Assembly: GCF_001275385.1 (NCBI RefSeq)
Contig: NZ_LGIW01000015.1
Location: 1,984,001-2,048,000 of the forward strand
Reading direction: 5' to 3'
Length of the DNA stretch: 64,000 nucleotides
Origin: Exiguobacterium sp. BMC-KP
GTDB lineage: Bacteria > Bacillota > Bacilli > Exiguobacteriales > Exiguobacteriaceae
Positions 9,061-16,786 of the stretch are shown here, piece by piece. The translations under genes were made by a program, and so were the position numbers. The notes under the pieces were generated by a model that saw nothing but the letters and a program-made list of their open reading frames with translations, was not told the DNA's origin and did no database searches. The stretch's first letter is position 1. Every line of letters begins with the position of its first letter.

Positions 9061-10446
9061 TCATGTCTGGTTCGCTAACCGGAAGGTCAATGTGATACGT
9101 GTTCCGCTTACATCACTTTCAAGTGTGAACTCACCGCCTTGTTCCTGCATCAAACGCCGACAGAGCGGTAGACCGAGTCCATTCCCACTCGCCGTCGTCA
9201 GACTATGTTGCTCCTTCTCCCATTCGGCAAGCACCGCTGGATCAACGCCGATCCCGTCATCCGTCATGATAAGTCGGAGGGTCGTATCCGTACTGACTAC
9301 TGCGAACGTCACCGTCATCGCGTCACTATATTTAACGGCATTCTCGAGAAGATTCAACAAGACTTGCTTCGTCTGATCCGGTTGCCCGAGTACATAAATC
9401 GGCGGAACATCCTGTTTGACTTGAACCCCTTGTCCGTCAAGACGCAACTGCATGATGAATAAAGCGTCTGCGAGTAGAGCATCGAGTGCGAACATCGTCG
9501 ACGTCGCGTGGCGTTCGTTGCGTTGTTGTTTCGCCTGTTCAAGATTATGTGAGACGAGTCGCAGCAAGCGCTGACTCTCGACTTCGATGTAGTGATAGCA
9601 GTGTGCCGCTTCGTCCGGTGGCAGTTTCGGGATCAACTCAACATAGCCCATGATCGCCGTCATCGGCGTTCGCAGTTCATGCGTGATGTGATCGATGAAC
9701 GTTTGTTGGTCATTTCGTTGTTGCTCGAGCTGTCCGATATTGTGCTGAATTGCGTCAGCAAGTGTCGAGAAGTCTGCTGCTAGCCGGTTCAGTTCCTCAT
9801 ACGGATAAGCTGGAAGTGCGTTTGCGTAATGTCCTTTCGTCAAGGCATGCGAGACGCTACGTAAATCGTCGATCGGTCCGATTAACGTCTTCGCCATCCG
9901 CCGCGCTGTCCAAACGGCAATCACGATTAACATCAGAAAGACGCCAGTGAAGACATAGGTGAATTGCCGCAGCAGTTCAGCTTCCGTCCGAAGATCGACG
10001 AGAAAGCGGACGGACCCGATGATATCGGTCTTGCCGTACAGTGGACTCGAGAAGAACAGTATGGGAACATCAGTCTCCTTGAGGAACAGATAACTCGATT
10101 TTCCTTTTAAGGCTTGATCGATGTCTCCTGCAAGTAACGGCAATTGATCGCGCTCTGAATCCGCGAGCAGTTCCGCGTTTGGTCCGAACAATTGAACGCG
10201 TGCGTCAAACCGGTCTGCTAAGTAAGAAGCAATCGGCACCGCCGTATCGGCGAGCGAATCCGTCTCTTCGCTTGCGAGGTAATTCGTTGTATAGAGCTCC
10301 GCTTCCCGACTCAGTTTTTGGACCGACTCGACGGCGTTCTCATAAAGATTGGATTGGATGAAGGCATAAAGAATCAAAAACAGAACGAGCAGTGCCGGAA
10401 CGAGAAGCAGGACGAAGTTTTCCGTGATGACTTGGCGTAGCTTCAT
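9061..10446 (-). CDS. Membrane sensor histidine kinase (EnvZ/PhoR class)
   Basis: A 461-residue kinase with two membrane segments (about residues 10-32 and 165-185) enclosing an extracytoplasmic sensor of roughly 130 residues. A HAMP linker follows, then the HisKA box FIDHITHELRTPMTAIMGY with the phospho-accepting His. The ATPase domain shows N box LLNLLENAVKYS, G1 DDGIGVD and G2 GNGLGLPLCRRL. The gene starts by ATGA overlap with the response-regulator stop, so the pair is co-translated. It probably reads the state of the neighbouring binding-protein-like sensor. This differs from HptS and UhpB, which belong to other kinase classes. Confidence 0.88.
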   Translation of the reverse strand: MKLRQVITENFVLLLVPALLVLFLILYAFIQSNLYENAVESVQKLSREAELYTTNYLASEETDSLADTAVPIASYLADRFDARVQLFGPNAELLADSERDQLPLLAGDIDQALKGKSSYLFLKETDVPILFFSSPLYGKTDIIGSVRFLVDLRTEAELLRQFTYVFTGVFLMLIVIAVWTARRMAKTLIGPIDDLRSVSHALTKGHYANALPAYPYEELNRLAADFSTLADAIQHNIGQLEQQRNDQQTFIDHITHELRTPMTAIMGYVELIPKLPPDEAAHCYHYIEVESQRLLRLVSHNLEQAKQQRNERHATSTMFALDALLADALFIMQLRLDGQGVQVKQDVPPIYVLGQPDQTKQVLLNLLENAVKYSDAMTVTFAVVSTDTTLRLIMTDDGIGVDPAVLAEWEKEQHSLTTASGNGLGLPLCRRLMQEQGGEFTLESDVSGTRITLTFRLANQT

Positions 10447-11114
10447 GCGTCGACCCACTTGTAGCCGACACCGTAAATCGTCTTAATCCGCTCTCCTTGT
10501 GTTCCGAGTTTCTTGCGCAAGCGTTGGACCATGATGTCGACGGCACGGGTCTGACCAGAGTAGTCAAAGCCCCAGACCTGTTCGAGCAATTCGTCACGCT
10601 CGAAGACCCGTTTTGGATGTGTTAGGAAGAGTGCGAGCAACGCATACTCCCGGTACGTCAGCGGCAACGGTTGTCCGTCGAGACGAATGACTCGTTCTTC
10701 CGAATCAACAGATAAGAATGGATCGGTCACGACAGGCACAGGTGGTGCGACCGTCTTCGCGCGTTTCAATAAATTTTTGACGCGTAAGACGAGTTCCGTT
10801 CCATTGAACGGTTTTGTCATGTAGTCATCCGCTCCGAGCTGCAGACCGATGATCTTATCGTTCATTTGATCACGTGCCGTCAGCATCAAGATCGGTAAGT
10901 CAGGCGTCTTTTCCCGAAGCCGAGGAATTAAATCGAAGCCGGTCGTATCCGGTAGCATCAAATCGAGGACAACCAAATCAAAGGTCTGCGTCGCCTGCAA
11001 GGTGAGTGCCGCTGCGCCGTCGGCCGCCGTCTCAACCGTTTGACCATCGAGCTCGAGTTGGAGTTTGACGAGATGCCGGATGCTTGCCTCATCGTCAATG
11101 ACAAGAATGTGCAT
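10443..11114 (-). CDS. OmpR/PhoB-family response regulator
   Basis: A 223-residue regulator. The receiver domain has the acidic pair DDE at 7-9, the phosphorylation site Asp51 in VVLDLMLPD and the Lys in TKPF. The winged-helix output domain ends in the family-typical IKTIYGVGYKW. It is the first gene of the regulator-kinase pair and has AAGGAATT upstream of its ATG. The likely target is the 22-base-spaced direct repeat at 9005-9038 in front of the transporter operon. A degenerate cre-like site (two mismatches) lies at 11162-11175 ahead of it. Confidence 0.88.
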   Translation of the reverse strand: MHILVIDDEASIRHLVKLQLELDGQTVETAADGAAALTLQATQTFDLVVLDLMLPDTTGFDLIPRLREKTPDLPILMLTARDQMNDKIIGLQLGADDYMTKPFNGTELVLRVKNLLKRAKTVAPPVPVVTDPFLSVDSEERVIRLDGQPLPLTYREYALLALFLTHPKRVFERDELLEQVWGFDYSGQTRAVDIMVQRLRKKLGTQGERIKTIYGVGYKWVDA

Positions 11115-11161
11115 AGGAATTCCTTCTTTCTGGACAGGTTTTTCTGTTCCCTAGCGTATCA

Positions 11162-11175
11162 TGGAATCGCTTGCA
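11162..11175. promoter_or_regulatory. Weak cre-like site before the response regulator
   Basis: On the minus strand TGCAAGCGATTCCA keeps the AANCGNT core but has two mismatches to the CcpA consensus. It may bring the two-component genes under catabolite control too. Confidence 0.35.
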
Positions 11176-11204
11176 ATCACACCGGATGGACAAACGACTC
11201 AAAA

Positions 11205-11352
11205 AAGAATGACGCGTCTTTTCACACCCTTTCCTCAGGCGAAACACAAGCCAGTTTTCCTGCTTCATTCAAGCAGAAAAGCGGGTCTTGTTTGTCTCTG
11301 ATAGCGCAAACATGCGTTTTTCCTGTAGGAGTTGTGTGAACGCGTCATTCTT
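11205..11352. repeat. Long imperfect inverted repeat, possible structured RNA or MITE
   Basis: AAGAATGACGCG...TTCACAC at 11205-11227 returns as its complement GTGTGAACGCGTCATTCTT at 11334-11352, enclosing further nested pairing (TTTTCCTGCTT against AAGCAGAAAA around 11255-11280) and a small CGCA/TGCG hairpin before five T at about 11306-11322. The whole block of about 150 bases could fold as one cruciform. I see no convincing gene in it. The rest of the 11115-11553 gap shows nothing I can name. Confidence 0.45.
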
Positions 11353-11553
11353 CTTGTTACGAGATGAGGGTGGCTCATGATCTGATATGCTCTCCAAAAA
11401 GTATACAGTTGAAATAACAAAAATTAGCTACTTTAATCAATAATCGACTAAGAAAGTGTTTGGATTGGAAAACTGCATACGAGGTCTTTTCTAAAGAGTG
11501 AAAGGAGGGAGCGAAGCGGTTCCACTCGACGTTCCGCAATACGGTAGCAATCT

Positions 11554-12300
11554 TCAATTCATTTTTTTTAGATATGCTTCTTCGAGAATATCTTTCAAGT
11601 TTTCACCTCTTTTAGAAATAAAGGAAGTCCAAAATTTTTCTCCAATTTCAGCTAGTTGATTTGGAGAGTATGTTTCTTTATCGAACTTACCCCAGCAACC
11701 ATCTTCGGTTAATTTATCCCAAAAAATATAGTCAGCAAATTTTCTGTTTTCTGGAGGCACATCAGAACCCATAGATTCCAGCTTAACTAATTCCGGACAT
11801 AGCCACATTGCAGCACAAACAGATAATAACCCTGCGTGCATCTCATTGTGACCTTCTAAATTTACTTCTTCTAACGCTTCTTCCCACGCTAAATAACGAT
11901 ATGTAGTAATTACAAGTAGTTCTGGATATTTGTAGTTCATATGTTTAACGAATGAAGATTCCCAATATGCACCTCCGTGTCCATTACAAAGGACGAACTT
12001 TTTGAATCCTTGTCTGCTCAAATTAACGATTATTTCTTCTAGCATTGTTGTTAAGACTGTTGGACTTACTGTAACAGTACCTTTGCAATTGGCATGTTCT
12101 TCTGAAGTATTAAATGGAATAGTTGGTAACACATAAGCGTTTAATACTTCTCCATAGTGCTCAGCATATTTTTCTGCGACCAATGTATCTAAATGCATTG
12201 GCAGGTATGGTCCAAATTGTTCTGTCGCTCCAACTGATAAAATAGCAATATCTGTTCCACTGTCACTAACTTCTGTTGTTGAATTTTTAAAACTTAGCAT
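11554..12300 (-). CDS. Creatininase-family metal-dependent amidohydrolase
   Basis: A 248-residue cytoplasmic protein of the creatininase fold. The metal and active-site signatures are visible: GATEQFGPYLPMHLDT (Glu and His-x-Asp), CNGHGGAYW and NEMHAGLLS. Family members hydrolyse creatinine or open cyclic amides in cofactor maturation, and some act in defence-associated or antibiotic clusters; the substrate here is unknown. Codon choice is clearly more AT-rich than in the two-component genes upstream, and the gene sits beside a decayed TIR-like remnant, so the pair probably arrived by transfer. Confidence 0.82.
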   Translation of the reverse strand: MLSFKNSTTEVSDSGTDIAILSVGATEQFGPYLPMHLDTLVAEKYAEHYGEVLNAYVLPTIPFNTSEEHANCKGTVTVSPTVLTTMLEEIIVNLSRQGFKKFVLCNGHGGAYWESSFVKHMNYKYPELLVITTYRYLAWEEALEEVNLEGHNEMHAGLLSVCAAMWLCPELVKLESMGSDVPPENRKFADYIFWDKLTEDGCWGKFDKETYSPNQLAEIGEKFWTSFISKRGENLKDILEEAYLKKMN

Positions 12301-12490
12301 AAGTACCCCCGTTGATGATTTTTATAAAAGTCCTATTTAGAAAGACTGAATAATTCGACTATACCATCAAAAAACCATTTATTGTTAATACGATGTCACA
12401 CCAATAGTATGGTGTTCTTACATATCCAAATAAAAAATCATCATCCTTGCATGACGATTTCTCACAACGTTACCGTTGCTGCAGAGCTAA

Positions 12491-12521
12491 GCACGAAAAA
12501 ACGGTCGATTCCGACCGTTTT
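12491..12521 (-). terminator. Terminator after the TIR-like remnant
   Basis: AAAACGGTCG pairs perfectly with CGACCGTTTT around a four-base loop, with further T on the minus strand. Confidence 0.7.
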
Positions 12522-12529
12522 CACAAACT

Positions 12530-12890
12530 TTAACTGATTGATTTGTAGTCATTTGCAATTTTATATTTCCATGCTCCTGATGCATCATATTCTTTGTAGA
12601 TGACCCCTGATAGGTCATTAGGGAGATCTACGTTTCCTTTTTTAATGCAACCACATTCTCGATACCAAGTTTTGCTACAAAATATCAATGTTCAAAAATG
12701 ACATCTTCTCGTGCGCGTGGTCTTCCTTCTTGGACACTTAAAGCTCTTCCTAAATCGCATAGAGTGTATAAAACAATAGCAAATCTTACATCTGAGTGAA
12801 TGGAAAATTGACTTATAATTGTTTGACCTCTATCTGATTCTTCATGACAACGAGAATGCCAATTTCCAAAGAAGTGTTGCGCTTAATTTG
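12530..12890 (-). pseudogene. Remnant of a TIR-like nucleotide-binding (CAP12-type) defence protein
   Basis: Three minus-strand frames together spell the C-terminal part of the TIR-like family: EESDRGQTIISQFSIHSDV, then RPRAREDVIFEH, a stop, YFVAKLGIENVVALKK, and after a shift GNVDLPNDLSGVIY and SGAWKYKIAND. These match the known family pattern (RARxNVxFEHGYFxxKLG, then LPSDLxGxxY, then GAWKxKLA). Damage is visible as a TGA at 12685-12687 where Gly is expected, a frameshift in the T6 tract at 12638-12643, and another shift near 12845. The N-terminus is lost. In living systems these effectors degrade NAD or respond to cyclic nucleotides during phage infection. Confidence 0.65.
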
Positions 12891-12911
12891 ACAAACCGTC
12901 GTAAAAACGAG

Positions 12912-13463
12912 TCAACTCAGCCGCAACAAGGCTTCGATGTCTTGATTCATCCCTTTGTACAACTCATGGATCGAAGTGACGATTTCATCGTTGCTTGAAA
13001 AGGAGTCTCCAATGATTTGATTCGTATTATAGGAGTTCGCTTGAAGATGATTTTTGAATGCAATCAGATACGATCGCTGCTTTTCATTAAAGTACTCCGG
13101 TTGATATCTGACGTGATGTCCTATGCTTTTCACTAAACCGTTCATGTCATTCAATAATTGTAGTACATCCGCTTTACGTACATCTTTCTCATTTAATGCA
13201 GAAGAAGCGAGAACGTTCTCCACCTGCGCCTTTATTTTTTCATTGTATTCTTCATCTTCCGACAGAGTCGGAACGTGTGAAGACAACTTTTGAAGGTTGT
13301 TGTGATAACGACTCATTGTTTGGTCCGAATCCACTTCAACTTTTTTGTTGATGCTGAGAGTGCTGTACGGATACACATAACGAATGGCTATGGCAGCAAC
13401 AAACAGTACGATGATTGCAATCACCGTATACCTCATCATATTCTTTTTCAAAATTTGCACCAT
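12912..13463 (-). CDS. Single-pass membrane protein of unknown function
   Basis: About 183 residues with one N-terminal membrane helix (RYTVIAIIVLFVAAIAIRYVY) and an extracytoplasmic helical part rich in Asn, Gln, Glu and Lys. I do not recognise the family. The start is uncertain: ATG 13463, ATG 13439 and an upstream TTG are all open, and none has a strong ribosome site. Composition is more AT-rich than average here. It stands alone between the TIR-like remnant and a terminator. Confidence 0.5.
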   Translation of the reverse strand: MVQILKKNMMRYTVIAIIVLFVAAIAIRYVYPYSTLSINKKVEVDSDQTMSRYHNNLQKLSSHVPTLSEDEEYNEKIKAQVENVLASSALNEKDVRKADVLQLLNDMNGLVKSIGHHVRYQPEYFNEKQRSYLIAFKNHLQANSYNTNQIIGDSFSSNDEIVTSIHELYKGMNQDIEALLRLS

Positions 13464-13591
13464 CCTTGTTGATATAACTGATAGATTATTCAAAAATATA
13501 CCATTCTTTCACCACTTTATAAAGCTAACCATATTAATTATTCAAGAAACTATTCCTTCAAGAAATAAGCCTATTTTCACCTCGTTCACTA

Positions 13592-13635
13592 CAAAAAAAC
13601 TACCGAACACCATTGATAGATGGTATCCGGTAGTC
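13592..13635 (-). terminator. Terminator of the 186-residue secreted protein
   Basis: On the minus strand ACTACCGGATACCAT pairs with AATGGTGTTCGGTAGT and is followed by seven T. Confidence 0.8.
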
Positions 13636-13672
13636 TGAATAAGCTATATTGCAGTATATCGCTTATTCCCCT

Positions 13673-14233
13673 TCATCGATCCGTCGCTGAAACACCAAAT
13701 GCGCGGACATAGCCTTTAGTATCGTAATCAAACCACAGCAAAGCTTTTTTACTTACGTTGTAATAGTACGTACCCTTTTGGTCGAATCGGAGATATTCTT
13801 CTTTTTTAATTTGGAAGCGCATCTTTGCTGGAACTTCATCCTTTTGTAGCGTTTCGTGTTGACTCGGTTTCCCGAGCGTACGTTTGACTTCACTCAGCTT
13901 GATTTTACGGTCGTTAAGTTGCGGCAATGTCATCAAGACTCCGACATGTTCCGGGTACTTCGCGCTAAACCGAAAATCGGAATACAGATACGTTCCTTTC
14001 AACTTCCCAAAGACGCAACAATCAGTCTGATCGACCCCATAGCTAGCGTCTTTCCCTTTGATCGTAAAACGATCATACAGCTTCGCCTTCGCATCAAGCA
14101 GTGTTCCTTTTTCTGCTGCTGCGAATTGTTTCTTCAAGTACGCGGCATTCGACATCGTTTTCGCATCAACCGTCATTGGAACAAGTAATACAAGCACTAG
14201 TAGTAGCGCCATACATCCTTTCATCCATTTCAT
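13673..14233 (-). CDS. Secreted protein with a BLIP/SmpA-like C-terminal module
   Basis: A 186-residue protein with a clear signal peptide (MKWMKGCMALLLVLVLLVPM, cleavage near VDA). The C-terminal 70 residues (KLSEVKRTLGKPSQHETL and onward, ending in YYNVSKKALLWFDYDTKG) have the helix-strand pattern of small BLIP/SmpA-like domains. A similar pattern ends the 571- and 584-residue proteins at 14309 and 30273, so they may share a fold. Two adjacent cysteines (DCC) are unusual for a secreted protein. Function unknown. AAAGGAGG lies before the start. Confidence 0.6.
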   Translation of the reverse strand: MKWMKGCMALLLVLVLLVPMTVDAKTMSNAAYLKKQFAAAEKGTLLDAKAKLYDRFTIKGKDASYGVDQTDCCVFGKLKGTYLYSDFRFSAKYPEHVGVLMTLPQLNDRKIKLSEVKRTLGKPSQHETLQKDEVPAKMRFQIKKEEYLRFDQKGTYYYNVSKKALLWFDYDTKGYVRAFGVSATDR

Positions 14234-14308
14234 TCGATGTTCCTCCTTTGTCGTGGATTACCGTTACCCTAACACAACTTCTTCATTTTTCCAAATCCAT
14301 CCATCTGT

Positions 14309-16024
14309 TTAATTCACATGAATCAAACGTGCTACTCCTTTCGCGTCAAAAGCGAATTGGCAGGTCACTTGTCCGATACGATATTCGTAGACGCTACGAA
14401 TAGCGTACGTCGCGCGTGTCGTTTTGCCTTCGATGACGCGTTGCGAGTAGGACGTCGCATACGTTTCCTTGAACGTTAGTTTCCCGAATACGGCGCTGAC
14501 TTCTGCTTTCGTCAGCGTCCGTTTCTCAAGCGATGGTGCGAGCGTGACGAGATCGATCCGATCGATTTGACTGCCGAAGCGCGGATAACGGGCTACAAAA
14601 TGACGACCTTTCCACTTTCCGTTGAGGACCTTTTCTCCTGTTTGAACGAGGCTACCGGACGTACCTGTCCACGAGACATAACTAGCTCCAACGCGTGGTG
14701 ATCCTTCAAACCCTTGCTTCTCTTGCATCGCTTGCTTTTGACGTTTCAACCAACTGCTGTCGGAGACAGTCGAGAGCTTCGGTAACGGGATGACTTTTCC
14801 TTTGAGTGTCGCAGTGTAGCCCCCGTAAGATGCTCGTAACGTGTAGACTCCCGCTTTTTTCCCATACAGTTTTCCGGACGAGACGCTCGCGATCGTTGGT
14901 TGATCCGAGACCCACTTCACTTTTGCCGTGACTTGTTTTTTCTTGCCGTCTGCTTGCGTGACATTGAGAAGAAGCGGCTCAGGTGATCCGACCTTCACTT
15001 CTTTGAAGGAAGACGGGATCGAGAGCGCGACCGGTCGCTCGACTAACAGGCGACCATCGTACATGTTCGTCCGCTCACCACCATCGGCATTCGCGATGAG
15101 GTAGCGGGCTCCTTTCGTCATGCCGAGCACAGACGAGTAACTGACGGAATCATCCCGATCCAGCGATGTCTCGATCCGGTGACCGTTTTTCTCGAACAAG
15201 GAGAAGTAACCGTCCCGTCCCGTATACAAGGCACCGATGAACTTCCCACTCTCATCGACCGCGATATCTTTATACGTTCCGGTCATCCCCGTGATGAACT
15301 GTGAGGAGGTGCTTTCCTTAAATTGATGCGCTCCATCATAGACATACAGACGGCGGTCATTCGCCTTCGCGAGTACGAGTGTGCCCTCGCGTCCCATCTC
15401 ATAGGCGGCGTAGCCGGATGGATGCGTGAGACGTTTTGCGAGCGTTCCGTCTTTCTCGTAGACGTCAACGCTTGTCTCGCTGATGATTGCTAAATAAGCA
15501 GTCGACGTCCGGATCGCTTTTGCCCCTGTCGTCTCCTGGACAGAACGGACGGTTGCTGAATCTAAATCGTAAACGGCTGTCTGCTCGACGCCCTCTTGTT
15601 TCGCACTCACTGCAAGGAGATGTGAGTCTGGGAAGAAGCGAGCACGAGTGAACGACTGGAGCGTTCCTGCAGGTGTCTTGATCTGGTCGATGACGCGCAG
15701 TACGTTCCCCGTCGCATCGCGTACCTCAAGCACTTGATCCTTCACAAAGACGAATCGTTGTTGATCGTCCGATACCGTGAAGTCTTGTATCGGTGCTCCT
15801 TCTTCAGTTGACAGTACCTGTAAGTCACGCGCTTGCTCGAAATCGAAGAGTCGTGGTGCTTCATAAGTCCCCCAGCGCCAGACACGCGACTCATCCGGTA
15901 CGACTTGAAAAGCGGATGACGGAGTGAGTGACGTGACGAACGGGATTTTGACTTCTGCCGACGAATGGATCGACGTCGCAGAATACAATACGGTCGCAGC
16001 AAGACCGACGATGATTTTTTTCAT
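14309..16024 (-). CDS. Secreted beta-propeller/Ig-like protein
   Basis: A 571-residue exported protein. After the signal peptide (about residues 1-23), residues 30-330 form repeated beta blades of propeller type. These are followed by a Big_2-like domain (ADGKKKQVTAKVKWVSDQPT, then GVYTLRASYGGYTATLKG) and a C-terminal module similar to the protein at 13673. It is paralogous along its whole length to 30273-32027, for example VWRWGTYEAPRLFDFEQ against VWEWSSYQQLSLIDLQN. Function unknown; a surface binding or sensing role is inferred. Its start faces the putative invertible segment at 16128-16294, which in the flipped state would point a promoter at it. Confidence 0.65.
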   Translation of the reverse strand: MKKIIVGLAATVLYSATSIHSSAEVKIPFVTSLTPSSAFQVVPDESRVWRWGTYEAPRLFDFEQARDLQVLSTEEGAPIQDFTVSDDQQRFVFVKDQVLEVRDATGNVLRVIDQIKTPAGTLQSFTRARFFPDSHLLAVSAKQEGVEQTAVYDLDSATVRSVQETTGAKAIRTSTAYLAIISETSVDVYEKDGTLAKRLTHPSGYAAYEMGREGTLVLAKANDRRLYVYDGAHQFKESTSSQFITGMTGTYKDIAVDESGKFIGALYTGRDGYFSLFEKNGHRIETSLDRDDSVSYSSVLGMTKGARYLIANADGGERTNMYDGRLLVERPVALSIPSSFKEVKVGSPEPLLLNVTQADGKKKQVTAKVKWVSDQPTIASVSSGKLYGKKAGVYTLRASYGGYTATLKGKVIPLPKLSTVSDSSWLKRQKQAMQEKQGFEGSPRVGASYVSWTGTSGSLVQTGEKVLNGKWKGRHFVARYPRFGSQIDRIDLVTLAPSLEKRTLTKAEVSAVFGKLTFKETYATSYSQRVIEGKTTRATYAIRSVYEYRIGQVTCQFAFDAKGVARLIHVN

Positions 16025-16127
16025 ATGTAGCTTCTCCTTTTTAGTAGCGTCTTATTCATAAGTATAATGAAATTCTCAACCTTTTCCTTCTTTTTCCAAA
16101 AATAAATCTTTTTTCGAACACGTTCGA

Positions 16128-16145
16128 GGATAAGTAGAGTTATCC
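16128..16145 (+). repeat. Left recombination site of the inversion switch
   Basis: GGATAA-GTAGAG-TTATCC: perfect 6-base inverted arms around an asymmetric 6-base spacer, the geometry of a tyrosine recombinase core site. Sixteen bases (16130-16145) match the right site exactly in inverse orientation. Confidence 0.65.
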
Positions 16146-16265
16146 GATACAGCCGTCTGATTTCATGCGGTTTTTCTCGATTAAAGAAGAGGATTTTTTC
16201 TGTATTTAAGGGTGAACGCATCGTAAAAGATGAGAAAACCGTTGGCACGATTCAAAAAAGTGACG

Positions 16266-16295
16266 TTGAAAGCCGAGGATAACTCTACTTATACT
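16266..16295 (+). promoter_or_regulatory. Rightward promoter split across the invertible site
   Basis: TTGAAA at 16266-16271, an 18-base spacer containing most of the right site, and TATACT at 16290-16295. After inversion the -35 position would read ACGGCT, which is poor. Confidence 0.6.
16277..16294 (-). repeat. Right recombination site of the inversion switch
   Basis: GGATAA-CTCTAC-TTATAC: the spacer is the exact reverse complement of the left spacer, so the pair is set for inversion rather than deletion. Its right arm supplies the -10 box TATACT. Confidence 0.65.
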
Positions 16296-16351
16296 GAAAC
16301 TACCGCGGAATACATAGCAGATATGCATATCTCGTAAAAGGACTCCCTCCG

Positions 16352-16786
16352 ATGAATGAACTTCTTCGCAACTGGCTCCCCCTCATCAACTCCCTACTCT
16401 CCCGCCTGTCGATCCACCCGAATGAACAGGATGAATGCCGGCAAGCCGCTTTGCTCCGTCTCTGGAAATCGATCGAGGATGGCAAGACGTTGACCGTCAC
16501 TTTCGTTCGGATTCGCGCGAAAGGCGCGATGCTTGATTACCTGGCAACTCGTAACCGGACGCTCGCAACAGAAGTCGTCTCCGACGCGTTACCGGAACGC
16601 CCGCGCAACCCACATTTGTCGTTCACTTACCTGATGAATGAACTCAAGCGTGACTTATCGACGACCGAGTTCACGTTTCTTGAGTCCTTGATGAATGGGA
16701 CGGAAGAGACGCTCGGGTACTCGCACGCCCGGCTCCGGTCCTTGAAATCCGAACTCCGTAAGAAAGTCGAGTACTTGCTCGGATGA
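16352..16786 (+). CDS. Sigma-70-family RNA polymerase sigma factor-like protein
   Basis: A 144-residue cytoplasmic protein. Residues about 5-70 follow the region 2 pattern (NEQDECRQAALLRLWKSIEDG, then FVRIRAKGAMLDYLATRNR, compare the usual IRGAILDYLRKxxR). Residues about 100-143 resemble a reduced region 4 (LSTTEFTFLESLMNGTEETLG, then RLRSLKSELRKK). It is short, like ComX/SigH-type or YvrI-type small sigma factors. AAAGGA lies nine bases before the start. It is the first gene behind the putative invertible promoter and overlaps the recombinase start by ATGA. Its target promoters are unknown. Confidence 0.7.
   Translation: MNELLRNWLPLINSLLSRLSIHPNEQDECRQAALLRLWKSIEDGKTLTVTFVRIRAKGAMLDYLATRNRTLATEVVSDALPERPRNPHLSFTYLMNELKRDLSTTEFTFLESLMNGTEETLGYSHARLRSLKSELRKKVEYLLG

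Larger units (their letters stand above)
16128..16294. other. Putative invertible promoter segment
   Basis: About 150 bases bounded by two recombinase-type sites in opposite orientation. No gene lies inside. The -35 box of a rightward promoter is inside the segment and the -10 box is formed by the right-hand site, so inversion would remove the -35 from the sigma-like/recombinase operon. Two tyrosine recombinase genes lie just downstream. Confidence 0.6.

Noticed and set aside
11225-11380. 37-codon minus-strand frame starting MSHPHLV inside the long inverted repeat
   Set aside because: GGAG lies too far from the ATG and the peptide is fully explained by the repeat arms.
16021-16248. 75-codon minus-strand frame in the inversion-switch region
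   Set aside because: Overlaps the recombination site, lacks a ribosome site and has a low-complexity Lys/Ile composition.
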